Shown: in pieces, positions 46,787 through 55,811 of the stretch | Layout of the letters: each line of letters opens with the position of its first letter | Numbering within the stretch: position 1 is the stretch's first letter | Origin: Ahrensia sp. R2A130 | GTDB lineage: Bacteria; Pseudomonadota; Alphaproteobacteria; Rhizobiales; Rhizobiaceae | Reading direction: 5' to 3' | Length of the DNA stretch: 64,000 nt | Assembly (NCBI RefSeq): GCF_000179775.1 | Contig: NZ_AEEB01000001.1 | Span: 62,001 to 126,000 of the forward strand | Program-made: the position numbers and the translations under genes | The notes under the pieces: generated by a model | The model's input: the letters and a program-made list of their open reading frames with translations, nothing else | What the model was told of the DNA's origin: nothing | The model's database searches: none

Positions 46787-48912
46787 ACGAAGAGGAACGT
46801 GAAGACGTTCCGCTCCCGGTTCTGCGCGATGATCTGGAGATTGTCCCGACCGCACCGCAGCCGAACGGCGCGCCTGCATGGGTGATTTTCGATCCCGCAG
46901 CAAACCGCTACTTCGAGATCGGTCGGGAGACGCTCGATCTTCTGCGCCTCTGGCGTGTGGGCACGGTGGAGACGCTTGTTCGGCGTGTGAACACCGAATT
47001 CGGACGGACTATCGATAAGGATGACGTTGCGGAAGTGATCCACTTCCTCATCTCCAATGCGCTGGTTCGTGATATTGCGGGAAACGATTTTCGGGGCATG
47101 GCGGCGAAGGCTGCAGCAGAGAAAAAGTCGTGGTTTTCAACTGCGATGCACTCCTATCTGTTTTTCCGCATTCCGCTGTTCCGTCCCGACAGATTTCTGC
47201 GCGCCACATGGCCTGTGGTGCAAATTCTTTTTACGCGCATAGCCGTTTGGTTGTTCGTGGTGATGGCCGTAGCCGGGCTTTATCTGGTGTCGCGCCAGTG
47301 GGAGCAATTCACCGGCACTTTCCAGTACATGCTGTCGTGGAAAGGGGCCGCCTTTTACGGCCTCAGTCTGGTCATCGTGAAGTCGCTTCACGAACTTGGC
47401 CACGCCTATATGGCGGTGCGTTACGGGTTGCGGGTGCCGACCATTGGCATCGCTTTTATGGTGCTGATGCCGGTGCTCTACACTGACACGTCCGGCGCGT
47501 GGCGGCTGCGTTCGCGCAAGCCCCGTTTGATGATCGATGGTGCAGGTATCTTCACTGAACTTGCCATCGCTGCGGTGGCGACGCTGACATGGGCGTTTCT
47601 ACCTGACGGGCCGTTGCGTCTTGTATTTTTCGCAATGGCGACGACCTCGTGGATCACGTCTTTGGCGGTGAACCTCAATCCGCTGATGCGGTTCGATGGT
47701 TACTATATTTTGTCCGACGGTTTGGGTTTTCAGAACCTGCAAAACCGTGGCTTTGAGATGGCGCGTTGGCGCATGCGGGAAATGCTGTTCGGGCTTGGCG
47801 ACGATGCGCCCGAACCGCTCACGCCGAAGCTGCGCCGCCTCATCATCGTCCACGCATGGGCGACATGGATTTACCGGTTTTTCCTTTTTCTCGGCATCGC
47901 AATTCTCGTCTATGCCTTCTTCATTAAGATCGTCGGCATTCTTCTTTTCATCGTCGAAATCGTCTGGTTCATCGCCAAACCGGTGGCGAAAGAAATGGCC
48001 CATTGGTGGTCCATCAGGAGTAAGATCATGGCTGCAAAACGCATCCTTATCACGGGGTCGGTTTTGGCCGGGCTTACCATCGCTGCGATCATACCCTGGT
48101 CGACGCAAATTCGCGTTCCATCATTGATGACCGCTGGTCATGAGCAGGCGCTCTACGCACCATTTCCAGCCGTTGTCCAAAGGGTTACTGCCCGCGAGGG
48201 AGACGTAGTGGCGCAGGGCGATGTGGTGTTTGTTCTCGACGCACCGCAACTGCGGCTGGATCTGAAACTGGCACAAGAGCAGGCCACCCTTATCGAGTCC
48301 CGTATCGACCGCACGGGGTCGGACGAGACCGACCGTGCATCATTAATCGTGCTGCAAAACGAATTGGAAGAGGTGCGTGAGAAACTGCTGGGTCTGCGCC
48401 GTGTTGAAGAACGCCTTACAGTGCGTGCACCGTTTTCTGGTCGTGTTACGGATATGGATCCTGAACTGCACGAAGGTATGTGGATCAACCCGAAGACATC
48501 ACTAGCGTTGCTTCAAGAAGAAGGCGGTAGCAGGATCAAAGGTTACGTCAGCGAACGCAATATTTTCCGCGTCGGTGTGCAGGCAACGGCCACCTTTGTG
48601 CCTGATAATCCTGAGCTTCCAAAAATCGATGCTACCGTCTCTGAAATCGCTACAGCGGCTTCCGAAGAGTTGGACGAGCCTTATCTCGCCTTACCGTTCG
48701 GTGGCCCGATCGCAGTTGAAGAGGCCAGCACCGAAACGCTGCGCCCGACCGAAGCGCGCTATGCGCTGGCGCTGGTGCCGTTATCAACAAGCAGTGTCGC
48801 TCCTCAAATGGCGGTGCGCGGTGTGGCGATCATCAAGGGTGAGCCGCAGAGCTTTTACGCGCGTGCAAAACGTCAAGTGCTGAAAGTTCTGGTTCGCGAG
48901 ATGGGTGTTTAA
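46771..48912 (+). CDS. M50 metalloprotease fused to HlyD-type adaptor
   Basis: A 713-residue multidomain membrane protein. Residues 1-100 form a PqqD-like winged-helix domain (WVIFDPAANRYFEIGRETLDLL ... DVAEVIHFLISNALV). A transmembrane core contains the site-2-protease zinc motif His207-Glu208-x-x-His211 (SLHELGHAYMA) and the second M50 motif Asn303-Pro-x3-Phe-Asp309-Gly. After further helices, a periplasmic lipoyl/HlyD region with coiled coil begins near 450 (ALYAPFPAVVQRVTAREGDVVAQGDVVFVLDAP). Such proteins are annotated as putative peptide zinc metalloproteases (YydH-like). It takes the place where a type I ABC exporter would be expected. It may process or feed the substrate into the channel; this is inference. 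Confidence 0.88.
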   Translation: MDGVLNEEEREDVPLPVLRDDLEIVPTAPQPNGAPAWVIFDPAANRYFEIGRETLDLLRLWRVGTVETLVRRVNTEFGRTIDKDDVAEVIHFLISNALVRDIAGNDFRGMAAKAAAEKKSWFSTAMHSYLFFRIPLFRPDRFLRATWPVVQILFTRIAVWLFVVMAVAGLYLVSRQWEQFTGTFQYMLSWKGAAFYGLSLVIVKSLHELGHAYMAVRYGLRVPTIGIAFMVLMPVLYTDTSGAWRLRSRKPRLMIDGAGIFTELAIAAVATLTWAFLPDGPLRLVFFAMATTSWITSLAVNLNPLMRFDGYYILSDGLGFQNLQNRGFEMARWRMREMLFGLGDDAPEPLTPKLRRLIIVHAWATWIYRFFLFLGIAILVYAFFIKIVGILLFIVEIVWFIAKPVAKEMAHWWSIRSKIMAAKRILITGSVLAGLTIAAIIPWSTQIRVPSLMTAGHEQALYAPFPAVVQRVTAREGDVVAQGDVVFVLDAPQLRLDLKLAQEQATLIESRIDRTGSDETDRASLIVLQNELEEVREKLLGLRRVEERLTVRAPFSGRVTDMDPELHEGMWINPKTSLALLQEEGGSRIKGYVSERNIFRVGVQATATFVPDNPELPKIDATVSEIATAASEELDEPYLALPFGGPIAVEEASTETLRPTEARYALALVPLSTSSVAPQMAVRGVAIIKGEPQSFYARAKRQVLKVLVREMGV

Positions 48913-48913
48913 T

Positions 48914-48965
48914 TGCACACTGTGCACATACAACCGCTTTAAATCCTTTTGATCTCTCTTATACT
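48914..48965 (+). promoter_or_regulatory. Palindrome and promoter-like site before the AAA+ module
   Basis: TGCACA-C-TGTGCA (48914-48926) is a 13-base palindrome just after the protease stop. A good -10 hexamer TATACT lies at 48960-48965, with a poor -35 (CTTTAA) 17 bases upstream. This suggests that the five-gene block downstream has its own regulated promoter. Confidence 0.4.
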
Positions 48966-49013
48966 CTAGTGATGAGAAGTCGCTCGCCTGTAGCGGCAAG
49001 CCGGGAGATGCAT

Positions 49014-50099
49014 ATGGCCAACCTTGCCAAATTCGACGCTGAAATCGCACGCACCAAGGAGACGGTGGATTCGATGCGAACCAAAATCCGCGAAAGCGGA
49101 ATGGTGTTGGATCAGATGGCCAAGGCCGACAGCATTTCCGACTCGGGCTTCGATATCGAAAACGCCCGCATTCAAGACGTGCTGAACCAGCAGAAGGTGA
49201 TGGAAGGCAATATCGCCGATCTCATCATCGGGTTGGAAGACGCGACCAACGTGTTCGGCTCCGAATTCGAATCCATGAAGAGCTTCACCGGTTGGGAGAA
49301 CTTCATCAACGTGTTCTCCAAACAACGCGCCCAGCGCATGCGGACCGAGCGCGTTCGCAACATGTCGCTTGCCGGAAATTTGCAGGAACTGCTCGCCAAG
49401 TCGGACACGATCACCGGCATTTTGAAAGAGCAGGAAAACATTCTGAACGAGCGCTACGACCAGTCAGAGTCGAGCCTTCGTGAGGTAATCGACCGTCGCA
49501 AAGGCACCATCGGGCAGCTTGAAGAGATTCAAGAACGTATCGAAGAGTTGAACCCGGAACTGATGGATCTGGAAAACCAGATCGCCTTGACCACGGACCA
49601 GTCGCAACGTGCTGACCTTGAAAGCAAGCGCTCGCTGCTGGCGACGGAGTATAATGCGGCCCAAGCCAAAGAGCAGGAGCTGCTGGCGGAAAGCCAGACG
49701 CTGGAACGCTATACGTCGATGTTCCAGACTTTCGTGGACTCGCTGAACAACCAGAAGGCCGCGCAAGCAACGCTCATCAACAAGCTGACCATCGATACCG
49801 AGCAACGCATCGTCCTCTATAAAGCGCTGGAAGATTCGTTGAAAACGGCAGCGCAGCAGGAAGTCGCGCACCGCATCAACACCCTTGGTACGCAGGTGGA
49901 TGAAGCCGCCGAGACCACGATGGCCGGTATCGGTGCAGCCTCGCAGAGCCACATCGGTGATCTGCTGGAAATGCACGAAAAGAACATGGTGTCGTCGAAG
50001 GACATTCAGCGCCGTAAACAGCTTGCCGATGATGCTTTTGCCCGTCGCTTCCAAGAGGTGATGGATAAGCACAACAAGGCGGACTACGTGGCGGGTTAA
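49014..50099 (+). CDS. Coiled-coil protein of the AAA+ module
   Basis: A 361-residue, almost wholly helical, charged protein with long coiled-coil stretches (for example QLEEIQERIEELNPELMDLENQIAL) and no membrane segment or signal peptide. The layout recalls TelA/toxic-anion-resistance or PspA-like membrane-associated coiled-coil proteins, but I cannot assign a family with confidence. The start at 49014 has GGGAG 6 bases upstream. It is the first of five closely spaced genes that include an AAA+ ATPase and a membrane protein. Confidence 0.8.
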   Translation: MANLAKFDAEIARTKETVDSMRTKIRESGMVLDQMAKADSISDSGFDIENARIQDVLNQQKVMEGNIADLIIGLEDATNVFGSEFESMKSFTGWENFINVFSKQRAQRMRTERVRNMSLAGNLQELLAKSDTITGILKEQENILNERYDQSESSLREVIDRRKGTIGQLEEIQERIEELNPELMDLENQIALTTDQSQRADLESKRSLLATEYNAAQAKEQELLAESQTLERYTSMFQTFVDSLNNQKAAQATLINKLTIDTEQRIVLYKALEDSLKTAAQQEVAHRINTLGTQVDEAAETTMAGIGAASQSHIGDLLEMHEKNMVSSKDIQRRKQLADDAFARRFQEVMDKHNKADYVAG

Positions 50100-50124
50100 G
50101 GTGCCGGTTAGCGGACTATAAAAA

Positions 50125-51324
50125 GTGAGCGATCAAACCACGCAAGCTGCCACGTCGAAGACTGTGTTGGAGCCGGATAACGCAGCCACCGGCGCAATCG
50201 CCGCGCGCTATTTCGATGCTATCGCCGCAGCGCTCAAAGCGCTCGATGTCTATCTGACCGATGAGCAGGATTCACCGCTTTACCGACACCAACTGACAGG
50301 GCGAATCCTGACTGGCTACATCGACCGCTTGGCTCACTCTTTCGAGGCGTGGGAAAACCGGCTTTCGTTTGCGGACAGCTTTCGCATCAACCGCGCCGAA
50401 AGCGGGTACCCGCTTCACCGTGCGGTGCTGGAACTGGAACGCGATGCCCGCGATGCTGAAAAGCAGTTGTCGCAATTACCCGATGGTGAAGCGCTTCGCC
50501 GCGAGATGGTCGATTGCATTTTGCTGACACGGAAATTTCCTACCGACGCGCAGAAGTCTTTGGCGCGCAGGCTGTATCTTGAGAGTGTTCAGGAGGGCAG
50601 TGTTTTTCAGTCGTTCATTCTGCCAATGACGGTGAAGGTGTCCTTCAACGAAAAAACCAAACGCCCGCTCTACGTGGTGCATTGGGGGGCTTTCGACGGG
50701 ACCGCCAATCTGCCGCTGGTCTATTCTGCGGTCATCGAAGACTCGTCCGACGCGCTGGCGAAATTGTTGCTCGACGGCAAAGGCATCAAGCCGGGCCTCG
50801 ACATCGGCCTACCGATAGATGGCCTGCTGAATCCAGAATACGCGCACCAGTTCGATGATTTCTGCGAAAAGAATTCCAGCTACGGGCTGACGCTCACCAC
50901 CATTGCCGACAACATGGACCGTGATTTTCCATCGCTTCATCCGGTGCAACTGCGGCGTATTGTGATGGGGCCGTTCTATTCTACAGGGCTGACCAGCCAC
51001 GGGCGCGTTGTGGAGAAGGTGCTGGAAAACGTCAGCAATCGCGACAATGCCTGGCTGCTGACATGGACCGTGCAGGAGCTGTTTTCGATTTCCGAAACGG
51101 CGGCCAAATGGGGCCTGTTCGGCTCCACGCCCGCCAAGCAAACCTATCACATCGATACGGCTGATCTCGACGCTGTGCGTCAGGGCGTCAGTGCCTATGA
51201 GCGCCATGCGCTCGTGCCGCACGAGGCATATCAGGCGATCTACGCCAGCGGAAAACGCGACGAGGTTTTCGGCGGTTACAAGACCCACGTTGTAAGCGGC
51301 GATGCCGTGTTGCGCGATTTTTGA
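50125..51324 (+). CDS. Unknown protein of the AAA+ module
   Basis: A 399-residue soluble protein with a GTG start at 50125. The N-terminal half is helical (RHQLTGRILTGYIDRLAHSFEAWENRL ... ELERDARDAEKQLSQL). The C-terminal half is mixed alpha/beta with SFILPMTVKVSFNEKTKRPLYVVHWGAFDGTANLPLVYSAVIEDSS. I recognise no named domain, catalytic motif, signal peptide or membrane segment. It lies 25 bases after the coiled-coil gene and 12 bases before the ATPase gene, so it is almost certainly a partner of both. Confidence 0.8.
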   Translation: MSDQTTQAATSKTVLEPDNAATGAIAARYFDAIAAALKALDVYLTDEQDSPLYRHQLTGRILTGYIDRLAHSFEAWENRLSFADSFRINRAESGYPLHRAVLELERDARDAEKQLSQLPDGEALRREMVDCILLTRKFPTDAQKSLARRLYLESVQEGSVFQSFILPMTVKVSFNEKTKRPLYVVHWGAFDGTANLPLVYSAVIEDSSDALAKLLLDGKGIKPGLDIGLPIDGLLNPEYAHQFDDFCEKNSSYGLTLTTIADNMDRDFPSLHPVQLRRIVMGPFYSTGLTSHGRVVEKVLENVSNRDNAWLLTWTVQELFSISETAAKWGLFGSTPAKQTYHIDTADLDAVRQGVSAYERHALVPHEAYQAIYASGKRDEVFGGYKTHVVSGDAVLRDF

Positions 51325-51336
51325 GGAACGAACGAG

Positions 51337-53256
51337 ATGTCCGAACAAGCTCCTTCCCTGACAGCGTTGCGCGAAGACGATATCGCCAAGCACTTAAGTG
51401 CCGCGCAGACTTTGGTGACACGGTTCACCCACGTGACGACTGGTGGCGGGCGCAGCAATACGGAAATTGCGGGAACGCGTCGGCGGTTCGTATCCACCGT
51501 GTCGACATCGGGTTCGAAATCGACGTCTGACATTCGCTTCAGCGACACGGTTTCCGCAGTGAATTCGGGTGACACCATGTTGTCGCTCGCCCAGCACACG
51601 GTCGTATTCCGGACCCGCCGCGCCATTGCTGTGGCGCTTGCCGTTGCTGATGTTTTCGGCGAACGCACCGGCCTGGATGCGCTGGCCAAGCGCAACGCTG
51701 GCGGCACGTTGGATGGTTCTGACGCCGAGCGCTTTCGCGGGCTGGTGGAAAGCGCGGCCTATATCGCCGCCTTCACCGCTGCCGCCTATATCAAGCAGAT
51801 GCTGCCGGACGAAGGCGAACCTGCCAGCGATGTGGAGCCTGCCGAGTTCAGCTTCGACAGCCCGCAAGATGCGCTTAAAAGTCTGGTCGCCAATCTGCAC
51901 GATGCGGCTGAAGGCGCGGCGGATGACAAAGTGCTCACCTCACGGGTTCGCGCTGCCGCCAGTCTTGCGCTGGAGGAACTGGCAACACGGCGCGGGCGGT
52001 TCGCTTCGCTCGATGTGTTCGAAACGCTGCATCTCAAACTGGAAGCGGATGGTTTCGAGCTGAACGGGTTCGACGCCGCCGGCGGTGGCTCGCGCAAGCC
52101 GTTGGTGATGCAGTTCAAGCAACCCAACGAAATCATCGGCAACCACATCGCGAAGTATCAGGCGATGAAACTGGCGAAAATGCTGGTGGCTTACGATTTC
52201 GACCGGCAGCTCAACCCGTTTGTGGAACTGGGCGGTTTCCTGTTCACCTTCATCGGGGACGGTGCGCCCGGCACGGGTAAAACGATCCTGATCCAGATGA
52301 TTGCAGGTCTTATCAACGACTATTGCGAGCGTGCGGGATACGGCTTCGTTTATGAGAATTTCGGCGTTGACCAAATCTCGTCTTATCAGGGTAAGTCCGG
52401 CCAGAATTGCAAGCAGTTCGTTCAGAACGTCTTGGCCCCGCGCACCATCGGTTTCGGCACGGTGGACGATATCGACCAGGTCGCTGCCAAACGCTCCGAC
52501 GACCGCGCATCCGCCGGTCAGCAGGAGGTGACGGCGGTGCTGATGGAGAGTTTCGCCGGTGCGACTACCGTAGTGCGCGGCAACTGTTCCTTCGGCATGT
52601 TCTCCAACTATCCCGAAAACGTCGATGATGCCCTGCGCCAACGAGCCGGTGCCCGCTGGCTGGTGGACGGGCCGCAAACGCGGGATGATTATATCGACAT
52701 CTTCATGCTGCTGGCCGGCAAGAACCACGACATCGCGCCGGGCGACCACGAGCCGTTTGCGGCGCAGCAAATACAGAAGGCGGTCGACGAGGCTTATGCG
52801 GATTACACCAAGCCGCAGGAAGAGGGGCTGGCCACGGTTTACGAGCGTTATCTGAACGATGTCGGCGAGCCGAAGACCATGGAAGATGTGGGCGATTATC
52901 TGCACCGCATCAAACTGGCCGAGCCGCGTTTCACAGGACGTGCGATCAAGAACATCACCGATGCGATCAAGATGCGTGCGATGGATATCGATCTGCCGGA
53001 CGAGTGGTTCGACGACGCCGCGACCTTCATGCACCAGCCTTACGACACAAAAAAATCAATGATCGAAGAGCTGCGCGGGCCGTTTTCGATGGACATGGTG
53101 ATGCAGGAAATCAACCGCTACGCGGACAGCGAATTCCGTTACTCGGCGCGTAGCGATGCCAGCGCCGTAGAAGACATCATCCGCCGCGAACGCCAGCACG
53201 AACGGGCCGTGGCCGAGATCGCCGCGATGAAAGCCGACGGTCGGTGGGCGCAATAA
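51337..53256 (+). CDS. AAA+ ATPase of unknown function
   Basis: A 639-residue ATPase. The N-terminal 290 residues are helical and of unknown fold. The AAA+ core has Walker A GDGAPGTGKT (307-316, Lys315), Walker B ending in DDID (377-380) after TIGFGTV, a sensor region (VRGNCSFGMFSNYPENVDDALRQRAGARW) with candidate arginine fingers, and a C-terminal helical lid. The catalytic second acidic residue is Asp rather than the usual Glu (DDID, not DEID), though many active AAA+ enzymes vary here. It has no protease domain or membrane segment. Its partners suggest remodelling of a membrane-associated complex. Confidence 0.88.
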   Translation: MSEQAPSLTALREDDIAKHLSAAQTLVTRFTHVTTGGGRSNTEIAGTRRRFVSTVSTSGSKSTSDIRFSDTVSAVNSGDTMLSLAQHTVVFRTRRAIAVALAVADVFGERTGLDALAKRNAGGTLDGSDAERFRGLVESAAYIAAFTAAAYIKQMLPDEGEPASDVEPAEFSFDSPQDALKSLVANLHDAAEGAADDKVLTSRVRAAASLALEELATRRGRFASLDVFETLHLKLEADGFELNGFDAAGGGSRKPLVMQFKQPNEIIGNHIAKYQAMKLAKMLVAYDFDRQLNPFVELGGFLFTFIGDGAPGTGKTILIQMIAGLINDYCERAGYGFVYENFGVDQISSYQGKSGQNCKQFVQNVLAPRTIGFGTVDDIDQVAAKRSDDRASAGQQEVTAVLMESFAGATTVVRGNCSFGMFSNYPENVDDALRQRAGARWLVDGPQTRDDYIDIFMLLAGKNHDIAPGDHEPFAAQQIQKAVDEAYADYTKPQEEGLATVYERYLNDVGEPKTMEDVGDYLHRIKLAEPRFTGRAIKNITDAIKMRAMDIDLPDEWFDDAATFMHQPYDTKKSMIEELRGPFSMDMVMQEINRYADSEFRYSARSDASAVEDIIRRERQHERAVAEIAAMKADGRWAQ

Positions 53257-53260
53257 ATCA

Positions 53261-54547
53261 ATGAAACGCCTCGAGCAATCAGAACTGATCTATGGCCGCA
53301 TGATGCGGGTTGCGGAGCCGCACCTTGTGGAGCGGTATAATCAGGCGCTCACGGGGTTTGGACTGAAGGCGATCGCGCCGGATAGTTTCCGCATCGATAT
53401 GGTGGGGTTCTCGCCAGAGATTGCGGAGCTATTGAACGACCCGCTTTATCTCGACCCTAACGGAGTGAACCGGCGGTTCATCATCCTGTCACCGCAGCAG
53501 ATGTCGTTGCCCGTGGTGAACTCCGCGTTCTCCAACACCGGGCAGCTGATGCACCAGTTTTTCGATGCCAATGCTCGCGTCATCAATGCGTTGACGGTGA
53601 AGGATGTGGTCTATGGCGAGATCGATGATCCGATTGCTGAAGCGCGGGACATCGAAGATTTGCTCGCCATCGAACAGGTGGAGTTCAAGGTTTTCACCGG
53701 TGCCGATCTTTCCGGCCAGGCGGTGGAATTGCGAACGCTGACCGACCGGTTGTTGAAGCAGCCGGATGCGTGGCGCGATGACGACATGCTCAACCGCATG
53801 GTCGATCTGGCGCGCAGCACGGGTGACATTCGCGCCAATGCGCTGGTGCCGGAAGAGATGGTGTTTCGACACAACACGTTCTGGTCCAGCCATTTTGGCG
53901 GTGTTTATGTGTTCATGGATGATGACGGTACGACGGTGATCGGCGATTCCGAAGCGCCCGGCTTTCGTCGTTCGCGCCCATGGCAGGTGTCTTATATAGA
54001 TGCCAAGGACGACGAGCGGATTTATGAGTTCCTCATGCGATCGGGCAGGGTGGAGTTGCCACGGCCCGGTTGGTTGGCACGGTCCGGTTACGTGGAACAC
54101 CGCATTGCGATGTTGCTGACGCGGTTGGCTTTTCATGCGGATGATGACGCCGAACCGGATGCTTTCGACAGCCGTTGGCAGCGCAATTTTCTGGCCAAGA
54201 ACCAGAAGATGGTGGACCGCGAGGGAACGTATAAGTTCCTGCGCTGGGCGCAGCGGGCGGTTGCCGAGTTCGAAAATTTCGATTTGCGGGAGATCGACAC
54301 GCGGGGCCGCTTCCTGCTGTCGCGTGGCAAGCCGGAACATGCTGATGCCTGGTTGGTGAACCGGTTGATTTCCGAGCGGCTGCCCTTCGATTTCCTGTCG
54401 CGCTACGTGTTCAACAAGCCCGCTTTCTACAAAGACTACGAAGCCTTTGGGGATGACCAACGCGAACATGTGGTGGATGTGGTCGCGAAGACCTATCTAG
54501 GGAACAAGCGCGGGTTTCGTGAGCGGCTGTTCGGGTTTCCGGACTGA
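53261..54547 (+). CDS. DUF6638-like protein of the AAA+ module
   Basis: A 428-residue soluble protein beginning MKRLEQSELIYGRMMRVAEPHLVERYNQAL. From memory this matches the uncharacterised DUF6638 family found in rhizobia, but I could not check it. It has mixed alpha/beta character, with DPNGVNRRFIILSPQQMSLPVVNSAFSNTG and MHQFFDANARVINALTVKDVVYGEI. No catalytic motif is evident. It starts 4 bases after the ATPase stop. Confidence 0.8.
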   Translation: MKRLEQSELIYGRMMRVAEPHLVERYNQALTGFGLKAIAPDSFRIDMVGFSPEIAELLNDPLYLDPNGVNRRFIILSPQQMSLPVVNSAFSNTGQLMHQFFDANARVINALTVKDVVYGEIDDPIAEARDIEDLLAIEQVEFKVFTGADLSGQAVELRTLTDRLLKQPDAWRDDDMLNRMVDLARSTGDIRANALVPEEMVFRHNTFWSSHFGGVYVFMDDDGTTVIGDSEAPGFRRSRPWQVSYIDAKDDERIYEFLMRSGRVELPRPGWLARSGYVEHRIAMLLTRLAFHADDDAEPDAFDSRWQRNFLAKNQKMVDREGTYKFLRWAQRAVAEFENFDLREIDTRGRFLLSRGKPEHADAWLVNRLISERLPFDFLSRYVFNKPAFYKDYEAFGDDQREHVVDVVAKTYLGNKRGFRERLFGFPD

Positions 54548-54589
54548 TCTGCACCGCAACCGCTATGATTTAACAGCAAGGGGACTGAT

Positions 54590-55759
54590 ATGCTCGATCC
54601 GGTCGTGGATTTCGTCGAATGGGTTTTTGATCGCATAGGTCGCGGTATCGGCTGGATTATTGCGATTCTGCTGTGGCCCTTCGTTGCCTTCACCCGCTGG
54701 GTCCGCAAGCGTGGTTTCATCATCAAATCCATCTTCGGCGGCTTAGCGCTGCTGCTGATTGCGACCTATGGCTACTACATCGTCACGACCCAGTGGTGGC
54801 GCGGTTTCGATATTGATTACGCCGCAAAATATCGCAACGAGACTACTGTAGCTGCCGCAATATCAGCCGGTTCGCCTGAGCCTGCAGTTGCTTCCACCAC
54901 CGGGCTTTCGTCCGAGGGGCAATCCGCCCCTGCTGATGGCGGTCAGCGTTGCAGACCGTCGCGTATAGTTGAAGCGACTGCTGATTTGATCGATTTCAAC
55001 GTCAATCAAAATGCGTGGGTGCCGTCTATGTTCCTGTCGAAGATCGGTCTGTTCGGCATGGATTGGAAGAACACGCCTTGGTTCGACAACAAGGCGGCGT
55101 TCCAGCTTGGCATCAACTCTGCGGTCCGTCGGACATCAATCGAACTCGTTGACCGGTTGGGCCGCGTGCGCGGAACGTCCGGCATCGACCAGAATTTGCA
55201 AACGGCGCGGGAGCGTCTCGCCTATGATGAAGCCGCTTGGTATATCTCCATGGACCCGTTCGGTTTTCGCACCACGACGCAGGGCAATTATCGCACGGCC
55301 ATCGAGCGCTTTCGCGCTTTCAACACGGACCTTTCGTCCTGCACCTCGTCCTTTGATGCGCGCAACGACAATCTGCTGCAGTTTCTCGACCGTGTGACAT
55401 CGGATATCGGTGCGACGTCGGAAATTCTGCGGTCGCGGATGGAAGCGTCGAACGCCGGTTGGTTCGACGTGCGCGCAGATGATCGTTTCTGGTTCAGTTA
55501 CGGCCAACTCTATGCCTATTCCGGCATTCTGACCGCCGCTCGTGCCGACTTCTCCGACGTGTCCGCAAACCGCAATCTCGAAGCTTTGTGGGTGCGTGTT
55601 GAGGAGCAGTTGAGGGCGGCGCTGGGTATGCAGCCAGCCATCATTTCCAATGGCGGCGAGGCCAGTTGGATTATGCCAACCCATCTAGCGACCATGGGTT
55701 TTTATGTGCTGCGTGTGCGCTCCAACCTGGTGGAAATCCGCGACGTGCTGGACCGGTGA
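54590..55759 (+). CDS. DUF2333-like membrane protein of the AAA+ module
   Basis: A 389-residue protein with an N-terminal membrane region (an amphipathic segment at 15-40 and a clear helix near 50-67, SIFGGLALLLIATYGYYIVTT). A large, mainly helical domain follows, probably periplasmic (CRPSRIVEATADLIDFNVNQNAWVPSMFLSKIGLFGMDWKNTPWFDNKAAFQLG). The family is DUF2333, of unknown function. It is the only membrane-spanning member of the five-gene block and would anchor it to the inner membrane. It is the last gene before the terminator at 55903-55922. Confidence 0.83.
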   Translation: MLDPVVDFVEWVFDRIGRGIGWIIAILLWPFVAFTRWVRKRGFIIKSIFGGLALLLIATYGYYIVTTQWWRGFDIDYAAKYRNETTVAAAISAGSPEPAVASTTGLSSEGQSAPADGGQRCRPSRIVEATADLIDFNVNQNAWVPSMFLSKIGLFGMDWKNTPWFDNKAAFQLGINSAVRRTSIELVDRLGRVRGTSGIDQNLQTARERLAYDEAAWYISMDPFGFRTTTQGNYRTAIERFRAFNTDLSSCTSSFDARNDNLLQFLDRVTSDIGATSEILRSRMEASNAGWFDVRADDRFWFSYGQLYAYSGILTAARADFSDVSANRNLEALWVRVEEQLRAALGMQPAIISNGGEASWIMPTHLATMGFYVLRVRSNLVEIRDVLDR

Positions 55760-55811
55760 TCTAAAGTTTCTTCACTATATTCAATTTGGTGTATTGCTTA
55801 AAAACACAACC

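Noticed and set aside
51940-53034. A 364-codon minus-strand frame opposite the AAA+ ATPase gene
   Set aside because: Shadow of the ATPase coding sequence; no recognisable domain or plausible start signal.
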